A stretch of 64,000 nt of DNA from Saccharibacillus nicotianae (GTDB lineage Bacteria > Bacillota > Bacilli > Paenibacillales > Paenibacillaceae), in NCBI RefSeq assembly GCF_042681745.1, contig NZ_JBHUGF010000010.1, positions 930,001 through 994,000 of the forward strand, in the 5' to 3' direction. Below, one piece after another: positions 18,355 to 27,128 of this stretch. Position 1 is the first letter of the stretch, and every line of letters starts with the position of its first letter. A model generated the notes under the pieces. It was not told the DNA's origin. It saw only the letters and a list, made by a program, of their open reading frames with translations, and did not search any database. Made by a program: the position numbers and the translations under genes.

Positions 18355-18480
18355 TATAATTGCTCCTTTAATTGTATTTTTATACTATTAATCCATTTTT
18401 ATCTATTCAAATCTTTTTTTTTGAAATAAATATTATTGTCGTGTGAATTCAAACGACTATAAATCAAAGGAGAATGAATA

Positions 18481-18699
18481 ATGAAATCTGATGAAACAGT
18501 AAAATATCAATTAACAGGTAGAGAAGATGAAGTACTTAAATTATTAATCAGCGGCTTGAACCATAGGGAGATTGCCAATCTTCTTGCTATCAGTCCCCAT
18601 ACTTCACGCGAATACATCTCTAGAATTTACTCGAAATTAAATGTATCTAATCGCGTACAATGTGTGATCAAAGCAATAGACATAGGATATGCGATTTAA
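18481..18699 (+). CDS. Short LuxR/GerE-type DNA-binding protein
   Basis: 72 residues, consisting almost entirely of one GerE helix-turn-helix: LTGREDEVLKLLISGLNHREIA then SPHTSREYISRIYSKLNV. There is no receiver or ligand-binding domain, so it may act as a constitutive or dimer-controlled regulator, like GerE. AAAGGAG lies just before the ATG. It lies between the DinB gene and the long biosynthetic operon and could adjust its transcription. Its ligand or partner is unknown. Confidence 0.85.
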   Translation: MKSDETVKYQLTGREDEVLKLLISGLNHREIANLLAISPHTSREYISRIYSKLNVSNRVQCVIKAIDIGYAI

Positions 18700-18719
18700 A
18701 AAAATAAATAAACCCCTCA

Positions 18720-18735
18720 TATGAGTAATTGCATA
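18720..18735 (+). promoter_or_regulatory. Near-consensus PlcR box
   Basis: TATGAGTAATTGCATA matches the 16-base PlcR box TATGNA-N4-TNCATA at every fixed base except one (G for A at position 6). It overlaps the -35 element of the promoter at 18729-18756 before the biosynthetic operon, so the PlcR-like protein could act here. Confidence 0.6.
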
Positions 18736-18756
18736 GTATTGCTGAATTATTACAAT
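18729..18756 (+). promoter_or_regulatory. Candidate sigma-A promoter of the biosynthetic operon
   Basis: TTGCAT (18729-18734), 16 bases, then TACAAT (18751-18756), 36 bases before the first start codon (TTG 18792). From here the genes run close together to 38516 without a visible terminator, so this may drive most of the operon. Confidence 0.5.
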
Positions 18757-18791
18757 AGAATGACTACATTCATTTAAAGGAGTGAATACAA

Positions 18792-19370
18792 TTGCCTTCC
18801 TATTCTGTTGAAAGCGAGAAAAAAACTAAAATTGTAGATATTTCCTCTTTTTTTAATAATGATGCGATAAGTTATGCTAATAATTTATCAGACGGTAGAT
18901 TTAATGTATGGTGGAACACATTCCCAGCAGAAGAATTACCACCAAGTAATACTGAAATTGAAATTGAAGGTATTCCTTTTCTCTTTCCGTCGAAGGAAGA
19001 TGGAGAAATGAATAACATGATTGTTGATGGTCAACTTATAGAGATAGAATCAGCTTTTTATGATTGGATTTATATCTTAGCCGCTGGGGAACGAAGAGCA
19101 GAAGATACAGTCTATTTGTATTACGAAAATGGCGAGATAGATCAAGAATGGATTAGAGTATCTGATTTTTGGCCAGGAGATTCTTTTTTTGGAGAACCGA
19201 TAGGTATCCGAACCCAAAATATGCATTATCCACATCATATTCAACACAATCATCAACCAACAATTTGGTTACAACGTATTCCTGTACCTAGAATCAATTC
19301 ACGTTTAAGTAAAATTTCATTTCCAAAAAATAAGGCGATCCATATTTTTGCAATAACATTAGTAAAATAA
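18792..19370 (+). CDS. Hypothetical beta-sandwich protein
   Basis: 192 residues, start TTG with AAAGGAG upstream. It is soluble, rich in aromatic and acidic residues, without signal peptide. The pattern GIPFLFPSKEDGEMNN, then a Tyr-Asp-Trp segment (YDWIYILAAGERR), TVYLYYENGE and a final AIHIFAITL is like the galactose-binding/beta-sandwich modules found beside glycoside hydrolases, but here it stands alone. I do not recognise a specific family and assign no function. It begins the long operon, 29 bases before the BtrH-like gene, so a role in the cluster is likely. Confidence 0.65.
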   Translation: MPSYSVESEKKTKIVDISSFFNNDAISYANNLSDGRFNVWWNTFPAEELPPSNTEIEIEGIPFLFPSKEDGEMNNMIVDGQLIEIESAFYDWIYILAAGERRAEDTVYLYYENGEIDQEWIRVSDFWPGDSFFGEPIGIRTQNMHYPHHIQHNHQPTIWLQRIPVPRINSRLSKISFPKNKAIHIFAITLVK

Positions 19371-19399
19371 CATTAAATAGTAATAGGAGATGTAAAATC

Positions 19400-20416
19400 A
19401 TGAGAACGATTTTGGAGCCTATAGAGATTTGGAGACATGATCTTACGAGTTGTTTACAAGATAGTATCGCGACGTCTCTTATTCATGCAGGTATAGATCC
19501 ATTACCAGTACTGGGTGCAAAATGGAATTTTTTTTATCCCAAAGGTGATTATCGAAAAGAAGAATATTATTATCCATGCCAAGATAATAATAATCCAGCA
19601 GAATCTTTAAGTACCTTTTTTCCTATTCATTCTAATTGGAATATACCACAGAATGAAGAACAAGGATGGGAACAACTGCTTGAACAGCTCCATGCAGGCA
19701 AGCCAGTTATTGTTGCAGTAGATAATTTTTATTTACCATTTCGTCCGGCATATAATGATGTACACACCAATCACCTTGTTGTTGTTTATGGTGTCGATTT
19801 TGAACAAGAATTAGTATATGTGTTAGACAATAAACCACCACAATTTAAAGGTGCTATACCTATAGAAGTGTTGAGGAAAGCAAGAAATTCTCTTAATCCT
19901 GGTAATGATCGTAGTCTTTATTTTTATACAGATAATCCTATTAAAAATCGCTGGTTAGATGTTGTCATTGAACAATTTGTTCCAGAATTAAATCAAGAAT
20001 GGTTATATCAAGTTATCCATAGTAATTTGGATGGGTGGCAAGTAAATTCTGAAAATGATATATGGCTTGGTATTGATGGCATTGAGAAATTGCTTAATCA
20101 ATTGCATATAAGGAGTACATTAAATGATCCTACAGCAATGGATGAACTTTACGTAGTCGGATGGACTATACAACAGCAAACAGGACTTCATGGTGATTTT
20201 TTGACTTCAATAGGATTACAGATGAATTTATTTCAAGTCGCAGAAATAGGTAGAGATGTAAACCGCTTAGCGCATTCATGGTCTAATCTTCGTATGTTAG
20301 GTGCACACTATCGCAATCATAGTAGTGAAATAGCCAGTCAAATAGAAAGTAGTGGACAACAATTGATATTTGATTATCAAAAGGTTTTTCAAAAAATGAG
20401 ATCTGTAATCTCATAA
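19400..20416 (+). CDS. BtrH-like acyltransferase/cysteine-protease-fold protein
   Basis: 338 residues. The N-terminal 180 residues resemble the BtrH N-terminal domain (papain/C39-like fold): Cys18 in DLTSCLQDS, His125 in HTNHLVVVYGVD and Asp143 in VLDNKPP form a plausible Cys-His-Asp triad. BtrH in butirosin biosynthesis moves an acyl-amino acid from a carrier protein to an amine. The C-terminal 150 residues are helical. In this cluster it could transfer a carrier-bound peptide or amino acid; the substrate is unknown. SD AGGAG precedes the ATG. Confidence 0.7.
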   Translation: MRTILEPIEIWRHDLTSCLQDSIATSLIHAGIDPLPVLGAKWNFFYPKGDYRKEEYYYPCQDNNNPAESLSTFFPIHSNWNIPQNEEQGWEQLLEQLHAGKPVIVAVDNFYLPFRPAYNDVHTNHLVVVYGVDFEQELVYVLDNKPPQFKGAIPIEVLRKARNSLNPGNDRSLYFYTDNPIKNRWLDVVIEQFVPELNQEWLYQVIHSNLDGWQVNSENDIWLGIDGIEKLLNQLHIRSTLNDPTAMDELYVVGWTIQQQTGLHGDFLTSIGLQMNLFQVAEIGRDVNRLAHSWSNLRMLGAHYRNHSSEIASQIESSGQQLIFDYQKVFQKMRSVIS

Positions 20417-20431
20417 GCTAGGGGTGTTATC

Positions 20432-21883
20432 TTGCAAAAACTAATAGTAATAGGTCTTGATGGTCTTAGTGCAGAATGGGTGAATCAATGGATAGACGAT
20501 TTGCCAAATCTTAAAAAGATTATAAATAACGGGATTTCTGGAAAATTGAAAAGTATTATACAACCTGTTACGCCAGCAGCCTGGACTTCTATCATTACAG
20601 GCAAAGATCAAGGACATTTTGGATTTACAGATTTTATTTATCGCAAAGGAACTTCTTATAATGATATTGGATTTGTCCATTCTAAAAAGATAACAATACC
20701 AACTATTTTTAATATGTTATCCCAACATCACAAAAAAGTATGGACTTTAGGTGTACCTGTTTCTTATCCACCTGTATATATACCTAATGGAGGAAGTCTC
20801 TCATGCTTTATGGCTCCACAAAGTTCAGGGAAAATTACTTCTCCAGAAGAACTGAAAAAAGAGATAATCGAGTATCTTCAAGAAGATATCGTATTAGATG
20901 TAGTGATTGATGAAAAAGCAGTAGATTATCATCAATTGCAAAAAGATATACTTCATATGGATGAACAACGATTCAATACTTTGGATTATATTTTTAAACA
21001 TAAAGAATGGGATTTGTTGTTCACAGTTTTTATGGGTACTGATCGCATTGGACATTATTTTGTTGAATTTCAAGATGACCAACATCCGCGCTATGATAAA
21101 AATAATGAGTATAAAAATGTTATTTGGGAGCATTATAAATACTGTGATCAGCGTATCGGAGAGTTACTTGATCAATTAGATGATCAGACTAATATAATGA
21201 TTTTGAGCGATCATGGTATGCAGAAGTTAGAGCGCAAATTTAATATTAATGATTGGCTAATTCAAAAGGGCTATCTGGTTCTCAATCAAAATACGAATAC
21301 TATAACTTCATTAGCACAAGCTTCTATCGATTGGGAGAAGACGATTGCTTGGGCTTCTGGCTATGGTGGGCAAATTTATTTGAATACTAGAGAGTTAGGT
21401 GGATTTGGGACTACAGATAACGAGCAATACAATATGTATTTAGAACAAATATCCGAACAATTAATTAACTATTTTAATGATATGAATATAGATATCGAAT
21501 TATACACAGGCTCTGAATTATTTACAGGAGATCAGAAAGATAAATGTCCAGACTTATGTTTACAAATAGATGATTATCGGACATTAACATCAGATCGTAT
21601 AGGAAATCCTGATTTATTTACAGAATCAAAAAAATTAGGTAAAGATGGAGGGGCACATGCTATAAACGGATTTATAGCCTTCGCAGGACCACAGATTAAA
21701 CAAAACGGTGTTTATGATGATATGAATTTATATGATATCGCTCCAACAATTCTAAATTTATTCCAAGTTCCTGTTCCTAATCATTTCGAGGGAAGAATCC
21801 TTCATGCTGTAGAAGATGAAATATATTCAGCAGAAGACGAAGAAGAACTTGTAAATCGCCTTAAAGCATTATATTTAGATTAA
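20432..21883 (+). CDS. Alkaline-phosphatase-superfamily phosphodiesterase 1
   Basis: 483 residues, soluble, start TTG. Type I phosphodiesterase/nucleotide pyrophosphatase fold: Asp10 (VIGLDGL), the Thr nucleophile region PVTPAAWTS (Thr47), DRIGHYF, LSDHGM and GGAHAINGF supply the two-metal site. Family members hydrolyse or transfer phosphate, phosphodiester or sulfate esters. Two paralogues lie at 34600 and 36546. The last 19 residues (SAEDEEE then RLKAL) match the tail of the LysK-like protein at 33466-34584. The substrate is unknown; a sulfated or phosphorylated carrier-bound intermediate is my inference. Confidence 0.85.
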   Translation: MQKLIVIGLDGLSAEWVNQWIDDLPNLKKIINNGISGKLKSIIQPVTPAAWTSIITGKDQGHFGFTDFIYRKGTSYNDIGFVHSKKITIPTIFNMLSQHHKKVWTLGVPVSYPPVYIPNGGSLSCFMAPQSSGKITSPEELKKEIIEYLQEDIVLDVVIDEKAVDYHQLQKDILHMDEQRFNTLDYIFKHKEWDLLFTVFMGTDRIGHYFVEFQDDQHPRYDKNNEYKNVIWEHYKYCDQRIGELLDQLDDQTNIMILSDHGMQKLERKFNINDWLIQKGYLVLNQNTNTITSLAQASIDWEKTIAWASGYGGQIYLNTRELGGFGTTDNEQYNMYLEQISEQLINYFNDMNIDIELYTGSELFTGDQKDKCPDLCLQIDDYRTLTSDRIGNPDLFTESKKLGKDGGAHAINGFIAFAGPQIKQNGVYDDMNLYDIAPTILNLFQVPVPNHFEGRILHAVEDEIYSAEDEEELVNRLKALYLD

Positions 21884-21895
21884 AGGAGGATTTAT

Positions 21896-23242
21896 ATGAA
21901 TAAATTAGCTATTTTAGGGGGAAAGGCTGCTGTTCCACTTTCGGCAAGAAAAGTAGAATGGCCCATAGTCACAAATCAGGATCATGAAGCAGTAAATCGT
22001 GTATTAGAAAGTGGCAAATTTACTTCAATGTCTGCTGGAGAATCTGAAGTAAGTAACTTGGAAAAGGAATGGGCTAATTTTGTAGGAGCACAATATTGTG
22101 TTGCTGTTTCTAACGGAACCACTGCACTTCATTTAGCTTTAAGTGCTTTAGACCTTAAGCCAGGGGATGAAGTACTTGTTCCTGCACTTAGCTTTATTGC
22201 AACTGCTCTTGCTCCTTTATATCATTTACTAATTCCCGTTTTTGTAGATATTGATCCTATTACTTTTAATATATCCTTAGATGATATGCAACGTAAAAGG
22301 AGTGAACGAACAAAAGCTGTTATTGTAGTACATCTTCATGGATTACCCGCAGATATGAATGAAATTCTTATATTCTCTCAAAAGTATAATCTAAAAGTTG
22401 TAGAAGATGCGGCACAGGCACACGGTGCGACTTATGATTCTAAGAATATTGGAACAATAGGGGATATTACTACATTTAGCCTTAACGTGAGCAAAAACTT
22501 ACCAACTTGTGGAGAAGGGGGGTTAATTACAACTAATAATTATGAGTTGTATGAGAAAATGCTGATGAATCGTCAGTTTGGGGAATTAGTAAAAGAAGGT
22601 GAAAAAAGGGAATATATTCATCAGACAATGGGATGGAACTACAAATTAAATTCGATTCAAGCTGCTTTTACTAGAAGTCAATTAGAGCGTTTTGAAGAAG
22701 AGCAAGAAATACGCAATCACAATATTATTCAATTTTTAAAAAGTATTTCAGAATTACCTGGTGTTATTGTTCCTCAAATCTATTCTGATCGTACCCATGT
22801 ATGGCATATATTAAGAATTAGATTCGATTCCCAACTTGCTGGATTGTTTGAACTGAAAAATGGACAGTTTCGTGAAGTTATCAAAAAAGTATTAGCTGCT
22901 GAAGGAGTACCTTTATCCGAGTATCAAAAAATTCCTTTGCAAGGTCACCAAGTATTTCAATATAAAAAAGGATACGGTGATGAGTATCCTTGGAAAATTT
23001 CAAATCAAACGTATGATTATCAAATAGAAGATACACCTAATACATTAGATGTTATTGAAAATACTCTTACGCTCCAAAAAATGCATCTTAATCCGAATAG
23101 TGATTTATTATTAAAAAATTATGCAGATGCTTTTTATAAATTGTTTGAGTATTTAAATATTGTGGAAAGTATAGGAAAAAATATAGAAGCTTTTCCACCT
23201 TGGACTGCATTCTCTCAGCATGAAATCAAAGGAGTTTTTTGA
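21896..23242 (+). CDS. DegT/DnrJ/EryC1/StrS-family aminotransferase
   Basis: 448 residues, a PLP-dependent aminotransferase. Family signs are SNGTTALHLALSAL, VVEDAAQAHGA (Asp binding the PLP nitrogen) and FSLNVSKNLPTCGEGG, where Lys200 should bind PLP. These enzymes usually aminate keto-sugars or cyclitols. Here it lies between a phosphodiesterase and a split transketolase in an amino-group-carrier cluster, so it could aminate the ketone made by the transketolase, as proposed for DADH biosynthesis in Streptomyces. The C-terminal 100 residues extend beyond the usual length. AAAGGAGG precedes the ATG. Confidence 0.92.
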   Translation: MNKLAILGGKAAVPLSARKVEWPIVTNQDHEAVNRVLESGKFTSMSAGESEVSNLEKEWANFVGAQYCVAVSNGTTALHLALSALDLKPGDEVLVPALSFIATALAPLYHLLIPVFVDIDPITFNISLDDMQRKRSERTKAVIVVHLHGLPADMNEILIFSQKYNLKVVEDAAQAHGATYDSKNIGTIGDITTFSLNVSKNLPTCGEGGLITTNNYELYEKMLMNRQFGELVKEGEKREYIHQTMGWNYKLNSIQAAFTRSQLERFEEEQEIRNHNIIQFLKSISELPGVIVPQIYSDRTHVWHILRIRFDSQLAGLFELKNGQFREVIKKVLAAEGVPLSEYQKIPLQGHQVFQYKKGYGDEYPWKISNQTYDYQIEDTPNTLDVIENTLTLQKMHLNPNSDLLLKNYADAFYKLFEYLNIVESIGKNIEAFPPWTAFSQHEIKGVF

Positions 23243-24063
23243 TGGATTCTTATATGATTAAGGAAAAAGCATATAGCATCAGAAAGCATATTTTAGGTAT
23301 GGGCAGTAGTCGTACAGGAGCACATATTGGAGGATCACTGTCGTCTACAGATATATTAGCGGTTCTTTTTTTTCATACTTTATCTATGCGACCATCAGAA
23401 CCGAAATGGATAGAACGTGATTATTTTATTTTGAGTAAAGGACATGCTTGTTCAGCACTTTACTCTGTATTAGCAGAAAAAGGTTTTTTTTCAACAGATG
23501 AATTATCTACGTATTGTCAACCGAATACACGCCTAGCCGGTCATCCTAAAAAAGGATTACCTGGAATAGAATTTCCTACTGGATCACTAGGACATGGATT
23601 ATCTCTAGCAGTAGGTACAGCATTAGCACTGAAAAAGCAAAAGAAATCAAATAAAGTCTATGTATTGATGGGTGATGGTGAGTTACAAGAAGGATCAGTA
23701 TGGGAAGCAGCAATGAGTGCTTCACAATATCAATTAGATGGTCTGATAGCAATTGTAGATAGAAACCGTCTTCAAATCAGTGATCAAACAACAGAAGTTA
23801 TGGGATTAGAGCCACTTCAAGATCGCTGGATATCTTTTGGATGGAATGTCCAAGAAATTGATGGACATTGTATTGATACATTAATGAATACATTCGCTAA
23901 AACTCCTTTTGAATCGTGTAAACCTTCACTCATTATTGCAAACACAATCAAAGGAAAAGGTGTGAGTTTTATGGAAAATAACAAAAAAAGCCATTATGTA
24001 AAATTATCTTCTAAATTATATCAAAAAGCGGTGGTTGAATTAAATAAAAATTGGGAGATGTGA
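23239..24063 (+). CDS. Transketolase, N-terminal (ThDP-binding) subunit
   Basis: 274 residues. The thiamine-diphosphate motif begins at GDGELQEGS and ends near the Asn of VDRNR; AHIGGSLSSTDILAVLF and SKGHACSALYSVL are typical of split transketolases. Such pairs transfer a two-carbon ketol unit. Its first codons overlap the aminotransferase gene by 4 bases and its end overlaps the C-terminal subunit gene, so the proteins are made together. In Streptomyces carrier-protein pathways a split transketolase adds C2 to the carrier-bound glutamate semialdehyde. Confidence 0.93.
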   Translation: MMDSYMIKEKAYSIRKHILGMGSSRTGAHIGGSLSSTDILAVLFFHTLSMRPSEPKWIERDYFILSKGHACSALYSVLAEKGFFSTDELSTYCQPNTRLAGHPKKGLPGIEFPTGSLGHGLSLAVGTALALKKQKKSNKVYVLMGDGELQEGSVWEAAMSASQYQLDGLIAIVDRNRLQISDQTTEVMGLEPLQDRWISFGWNVQEIDGHCIDTLMNTFAKTPFESCKPSLIIANTIKGKGVSFMENNKKSHYVKLSSKLYQKAVVELNKNWEM

Positions 24064-25049
24064 ATACTATCCTTAAAGATAAGTTGCATATCCAATCTAT
24101 TGATGAATGGAGAGAGCATTATAAAGGGTCTTCTAGAGCAGTATATCGACTAAAATTACAAGAACTTGCAAGCCGATACGATCATATTTATTGCTTAGAC
24201 AGCGATATGGGCGGACTAGAGAGTACATTTGGCTTACAATTTCCAGATCGGTTTATACAAGTAGGGATTGCTGAAGCAAATATGATGTCTATCGCTGCCG
24301 GTATGGCAGCTCAAGGAAATATTCCTTTCGTTAACACGATGGCTACTTTTGCTACTACGCGTGCCTGTGAACAAATCAAAGTTGATATTGCTTATAATAA
24401 CTTGCCTGTAAAAATTATTGCTACCCATTCTGGTGTATCAGCAGGTTATTTGGGTCCTACTCATCATGCTTTAGAAGATATCGCTATTATGCGTGCTTTA
24501 CCGAATATGCAGATCATGGTTCCCGCAGATTCTTACGAAACGGCTAAGGCCATAGAAGAAGCTGTGCATATCAATGCACCTGTATATATTAGGCTAGGTA
24601 GAGATGAAGAAGAATATATTTATAAAGAAGATTATACATTTACTATTGGTCAAAGTATGATGCTCAAACCTGGCAAAGATATATCGTTGATTGCTACAGG
24701 TATGAAGCCTGTAAATATGGCGCTCAAAGCACACAATATATTAGCCGATTTAGGTATCGAAGCTAGAGTGATTAATATGCATACGATCAAGCCTATTGAT
24801 CAGAATATGATTATCCAAGCTGCAAATGAAACAAAATCTATAGTGACGATTGAAGAGCATAATATTATCGGTGGATTAGGAAGTGCTGTAACAGAAGTCA
24901 CTTCACAATATTGTCCTATTCAAGTGATACGACTTGGCTTTGAAGATATATTTTGTGAAAAAGCAGGGAATCATCAAGAAATTTACGATCATTATCATTT
25001 TGATGTAAATCATATTGTTAAAACAGCTGTCCACATGTGTACCCATTAA
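24051..25049 (+). CDS. Transketolase, C-terminal subunit
   Basis: 332 residues, holding the pyrimidine-binding domain (FIQVGIAEANMMSIAAGMA with the catalytic Glu, FATTRACEQIKVDIAY) and the transketolase C-terminal domain (VTIEEHNIIGGLGSAVTE). Partner of 23239-24063, together one full transketolase. The start is uncertain: TTG 24051 or GTG 24060, neither with good ribosome-site spacing, and translation may be coupled to the previous gene (overlap 13 bases). The N-terminus (about 25 residues before SSRAVYRLKLQELA) is longer than usual. Confidence 0.92.
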   Translation: MGDVNTILKDKLHIQSIDEWREHYKGSSRAVYRLKLQELASRYDHIYCLDSDMGGLESTFGLQFPDRFIQVGIAEANMMSIAAGMAAQGNIPFVNTMATFATTRACEQIKVDIAYNNLPVKIIATHSGVSAGYLGPTHHALEDIAIMRALPNMQIMVPADSYETAKAIEEAVHINAPVYIRLGRDEEEYIYKEDYTFTIGQSMMLKPGKDISLIATGMKPVNMALKAHNILADLGIEARVINMHTIKPIDQNMIIQAANETKSIVTIEEHNIIGGLGSAVTEVTSQYCPIQVIRLGFEDIFCEKAGNHQEIYDHYHFDVNHIVKTAVHMCTH

Positions 25050-25064
25050 AAGGAGGTTTTTATA

Positions 25065-25226
25065 ATGAATTGTCCAGAATGTGATGCTTTAATTGTTGTT
25101 GCTGAAGATACGCGTGTCAATGAGGTTGTAGAATGTGAAAGTTGTCAGACTGAATTAGAAGTATTGAGTACCCAACCTATTATTTTAGCAGTCGCGCCAG
25201 AAATTGAAGAGGATTGGGGAGAGTAA
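25065..25226 (+). CDS. lysW: LysW-type amino-group carrier protein
   Basis: 53 residues, ATG with AGGAGG 9 bases upstream. Two CxxC pairs (Cys3/Cys6 and Cys24/Cys27) form a zinc ribbon, the middle is acidic and the protein ends EEDWGE. That C-terminal ED-W-G-E is the hallmark of LysW: the side-chain carboxyl of the final Glu forms an isopeptide bond with the amino group of a substrate amino acid, protecting it and presenting it to enzymes. The neighbouring genes encode the ligase, kinase, reductase and releasing peptidase of this system. Confidence 0.96.
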   Translation: MNCPECDALIVVAEDTRVNEVVECESCQTELEVLSTQPIILAVAPEIEEDWGE

Positions 25227-25230
25227 ACTA

Positions 25231-26088
25231 TTGGAGAAACATAAGCTTGCTATATGTGCTTCAAAAATTAGGAAAGAAGAAAAAGATATTTTTCTTTGTC
25301 TCGAAAAAAGAAAGATTTCTTATGACTACATTGATAGCGGGAAAGTTAAATTTCATTTGTACAATAATCATTCTTTATCACCTTACCGTGCTGTATTAAA
25401 CAGATGCATTTCTTATTATACAAGTTTGTATGCTATGCAGTGTTTTGAAAGTCAAGGCTTACTAACAGTAAATCACAGCTCGATTATTGATTTGTGTGGA
25501 GATAAGTTGAAAACATCTGTTGTATTAAGTAAGCATAATATTGCTACACCAAAAACAGCAGTTGCTTTTGATTACGATTCTGCATTGGAATTAATTGAAG
25601 AAATAGGATATCCGGTTGTGATTAAACCTATTGTTGGTTCTTGGGGAAGATTGCTTGCTAAAATAAGTGATCGCTATGCTGCTGAAAGTATATTAGAGCA
25701 TAAAAAAGTACTGGGTTCTCCTATCCATCATATTTTTTATATTCAAGAATTTATGCAAAAACCAGATCGAGATATTCGTATTTTAGTAGCTGGTAATGAA
25801 ATCATAGGTTCCATGTACCGTAGATCTAATCATTGGATTACGAATACAGCGAGAGATGCGATACCAGAAGCATGTCAATTAACCGAAGATATGATTCGCT
25901 TAACTAAAGCATGTATTGAAGTAGTAGGAGAAGGGTTATTAGCTATTGATTTGATTGAGAATCAACATGGCGAATTATTTGTTAATGAAATCAATCCAAC
26001 AATGGAGTTTAAAGGAATGGAACAAGCAACAGATATTAATATTGCTGATCACATTGTAGACTATCTGATAAAGGTGTGTGATTCATGA
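25231..26088 (+). CDS. lysX: LysX-type carrier-protein ligase (ATP-grasp)
   Basis: 285 residues from TTG 25231, preferred over TTG 25204 because GGGGAG lies 8 bases upstream and the family starts near here. An ATP-grasp enzyme: GYPVVIKPIVGSWGR (ATP-binding), YIQEFMQKPDRDIRI and the metal-binding end LFVNEINPTMEFKG. LysX/ArgX attach the amino group of alpha-aminoadipate or glutamate to the C-terminal Glu of LysW. I cannot tell from the sequence which one is used; secondary-metabolite homologues in Streptomyces use glutamate. It follows lysW by 4 bases and overlaps lysY by 4. Confidence 0.93.
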   Translation: MEKHKLAICASKIRKEEKDIFLCLEKRKISYDYIDSGKVKFHLYNNHSLSPYRAVLNRCISYYTSLYAMQCFESQGLLTVNHSSIIDLCGDKLKTSVVLSKHNIATPKTAVAFDYDSALELIEEIGYPVVIKPIVGSWGRLLAKISDRYAAESILEHKKVLGSPIHHIFYIQEFMQKPDRDIRILVAGNEIIGSMYRRSNHWITNTARDAIPEACQLTEDMIRLTKACIEVVGEGLLAIDLIENQHGELFVNEINPTMEFKGMEQATDINIADHIVDYLIKVCDS

Positions 26089-27113
26089 AAGTATCAGTGA
26101 TCGGAGCATCTGGCTATATTGGAGGCGAGTTATTAAGGCTGTTGTTGCAACATCCAAATATTGAAGTCATTGCAGCAACTTCTAATCAATATAAAGGAGA
26201 CTATATTTTTAATGTTCATCCTAATTTGCGAGGTTACACAAGTCTAAAATTTAGTGGACATGATGAAATATTATCTAGCGATGTCATTTTTTTATGCCTT
26301 CCTCATGGAATAGCGATGAGCCATATTGATAGTTATAGCCAAAAAGCTAAATATATTATTGATTTAAGTTCTGATTTTAGAATCAAAGATATCAATCAAT
26401 ATTACAAATGGTATAAAAAGAAGCATGAACAGCCTACGTGGTTACCTAAATTTGTGTCGGGTATACCAGAATTTTATCGTGAGTCTATTGAAAAGGCGAA
26501 TTATATTGCAATACCTGGATGTATGGCAAATGCAAGTTTGATGGCATTAATGCCTTTAGAGAAAGAAAATGTGTTGGGAAATCATCGAATTATAATAGAT
26601 GCAAAAACGGGTTCTAGTGGCTCAGGTGCTACTCCTAATCTATCTAATCTACATGCTCAGCGCTCTGGAACTGTAAGATTATTTAAATCAATGGGTCATC
26701 GACATGAAGCTGAGCTAAAACAAGAAATTAATAAAGATGTTCAGCTCACGGTAACCAGTGTGGAACTTGTAAGAGGTATACAAATCAGTGCACATGTAAC
26801 ATTTAATCGTGAAATACAAGAAAAAGAATTATGGAGTATCTATCGCAAATACTATAATGATGAACCTTTTATAAGAATTATTAAACAAAAAAAAGGACTG
26901 TATAGATATCCTGAACCTAAAATTTTATCAGGCACTAACTATTGTGATATTGGTTTTAGTTTGGATCAAGAAACCGGTAAACATGCAGTTATTATTTCTG
27001 CTATTGATAATTTAGTAAAAGGTGGAGCTGGTAATGCAGTACAAGTACTAAACATCGTAGCAGGTTGGGACGAAACATTAGGATTGAATTTTATAGGATT
27101 ACATCCTATCTAA
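26085..27113 (+). CDS. lysY: LysY-type carrier-bound acyl phosphate reductase
   Basis: 342 residues, ArgC/LysY family. The NADPH-binding N-terminus is VSVIGASGYIGGELLRLL; Cys146 in IPGCMANAS is the thioester-forming residue; KTGSSGSGATPNLSNLHA and VKGGAGNAVQVLN are conserved. It reduces the side-chain acyl phosphate on the carrier-bound amino acid to an aldehyde, the substrate for the next step (amination in lysine/arginine synthesis, C2 addition here by inference). Overlaps lysX by 4 bases. Confidence 0.93.
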   Translation: MKVSVIGASGYIGGELLRLLLQHPNIEVIAATSNQYKGDYIFNVHPNLRGYTSLKFSGHDEILSSDVIFLCLPHGIAMSHIDSYSQKAKYIIDLSSDFRIKDINQYYKWYKKKHEQPTWLPKFVSGIPEFYRESIEKANYIAIPGCMANASLMALMPLEKENVLGNHRIIIDAKTGSSGSGATPNLSNLHAQRSGTVRLFKSMGHRHEAELKQEINKDVQLTVTSVELVRGIQISAHVTFNREIQEKELWSIYRKYYNDEPFIRIIKQKKGLYRYPEPKILSGTNYCDIGFSLDQETGKHAVIISAIDNLVKGGAGNAVQVLNIVAGWDETLGLNFIGLHPI

Positions 27114-27128
27114 AATCAAAAAGCATGG

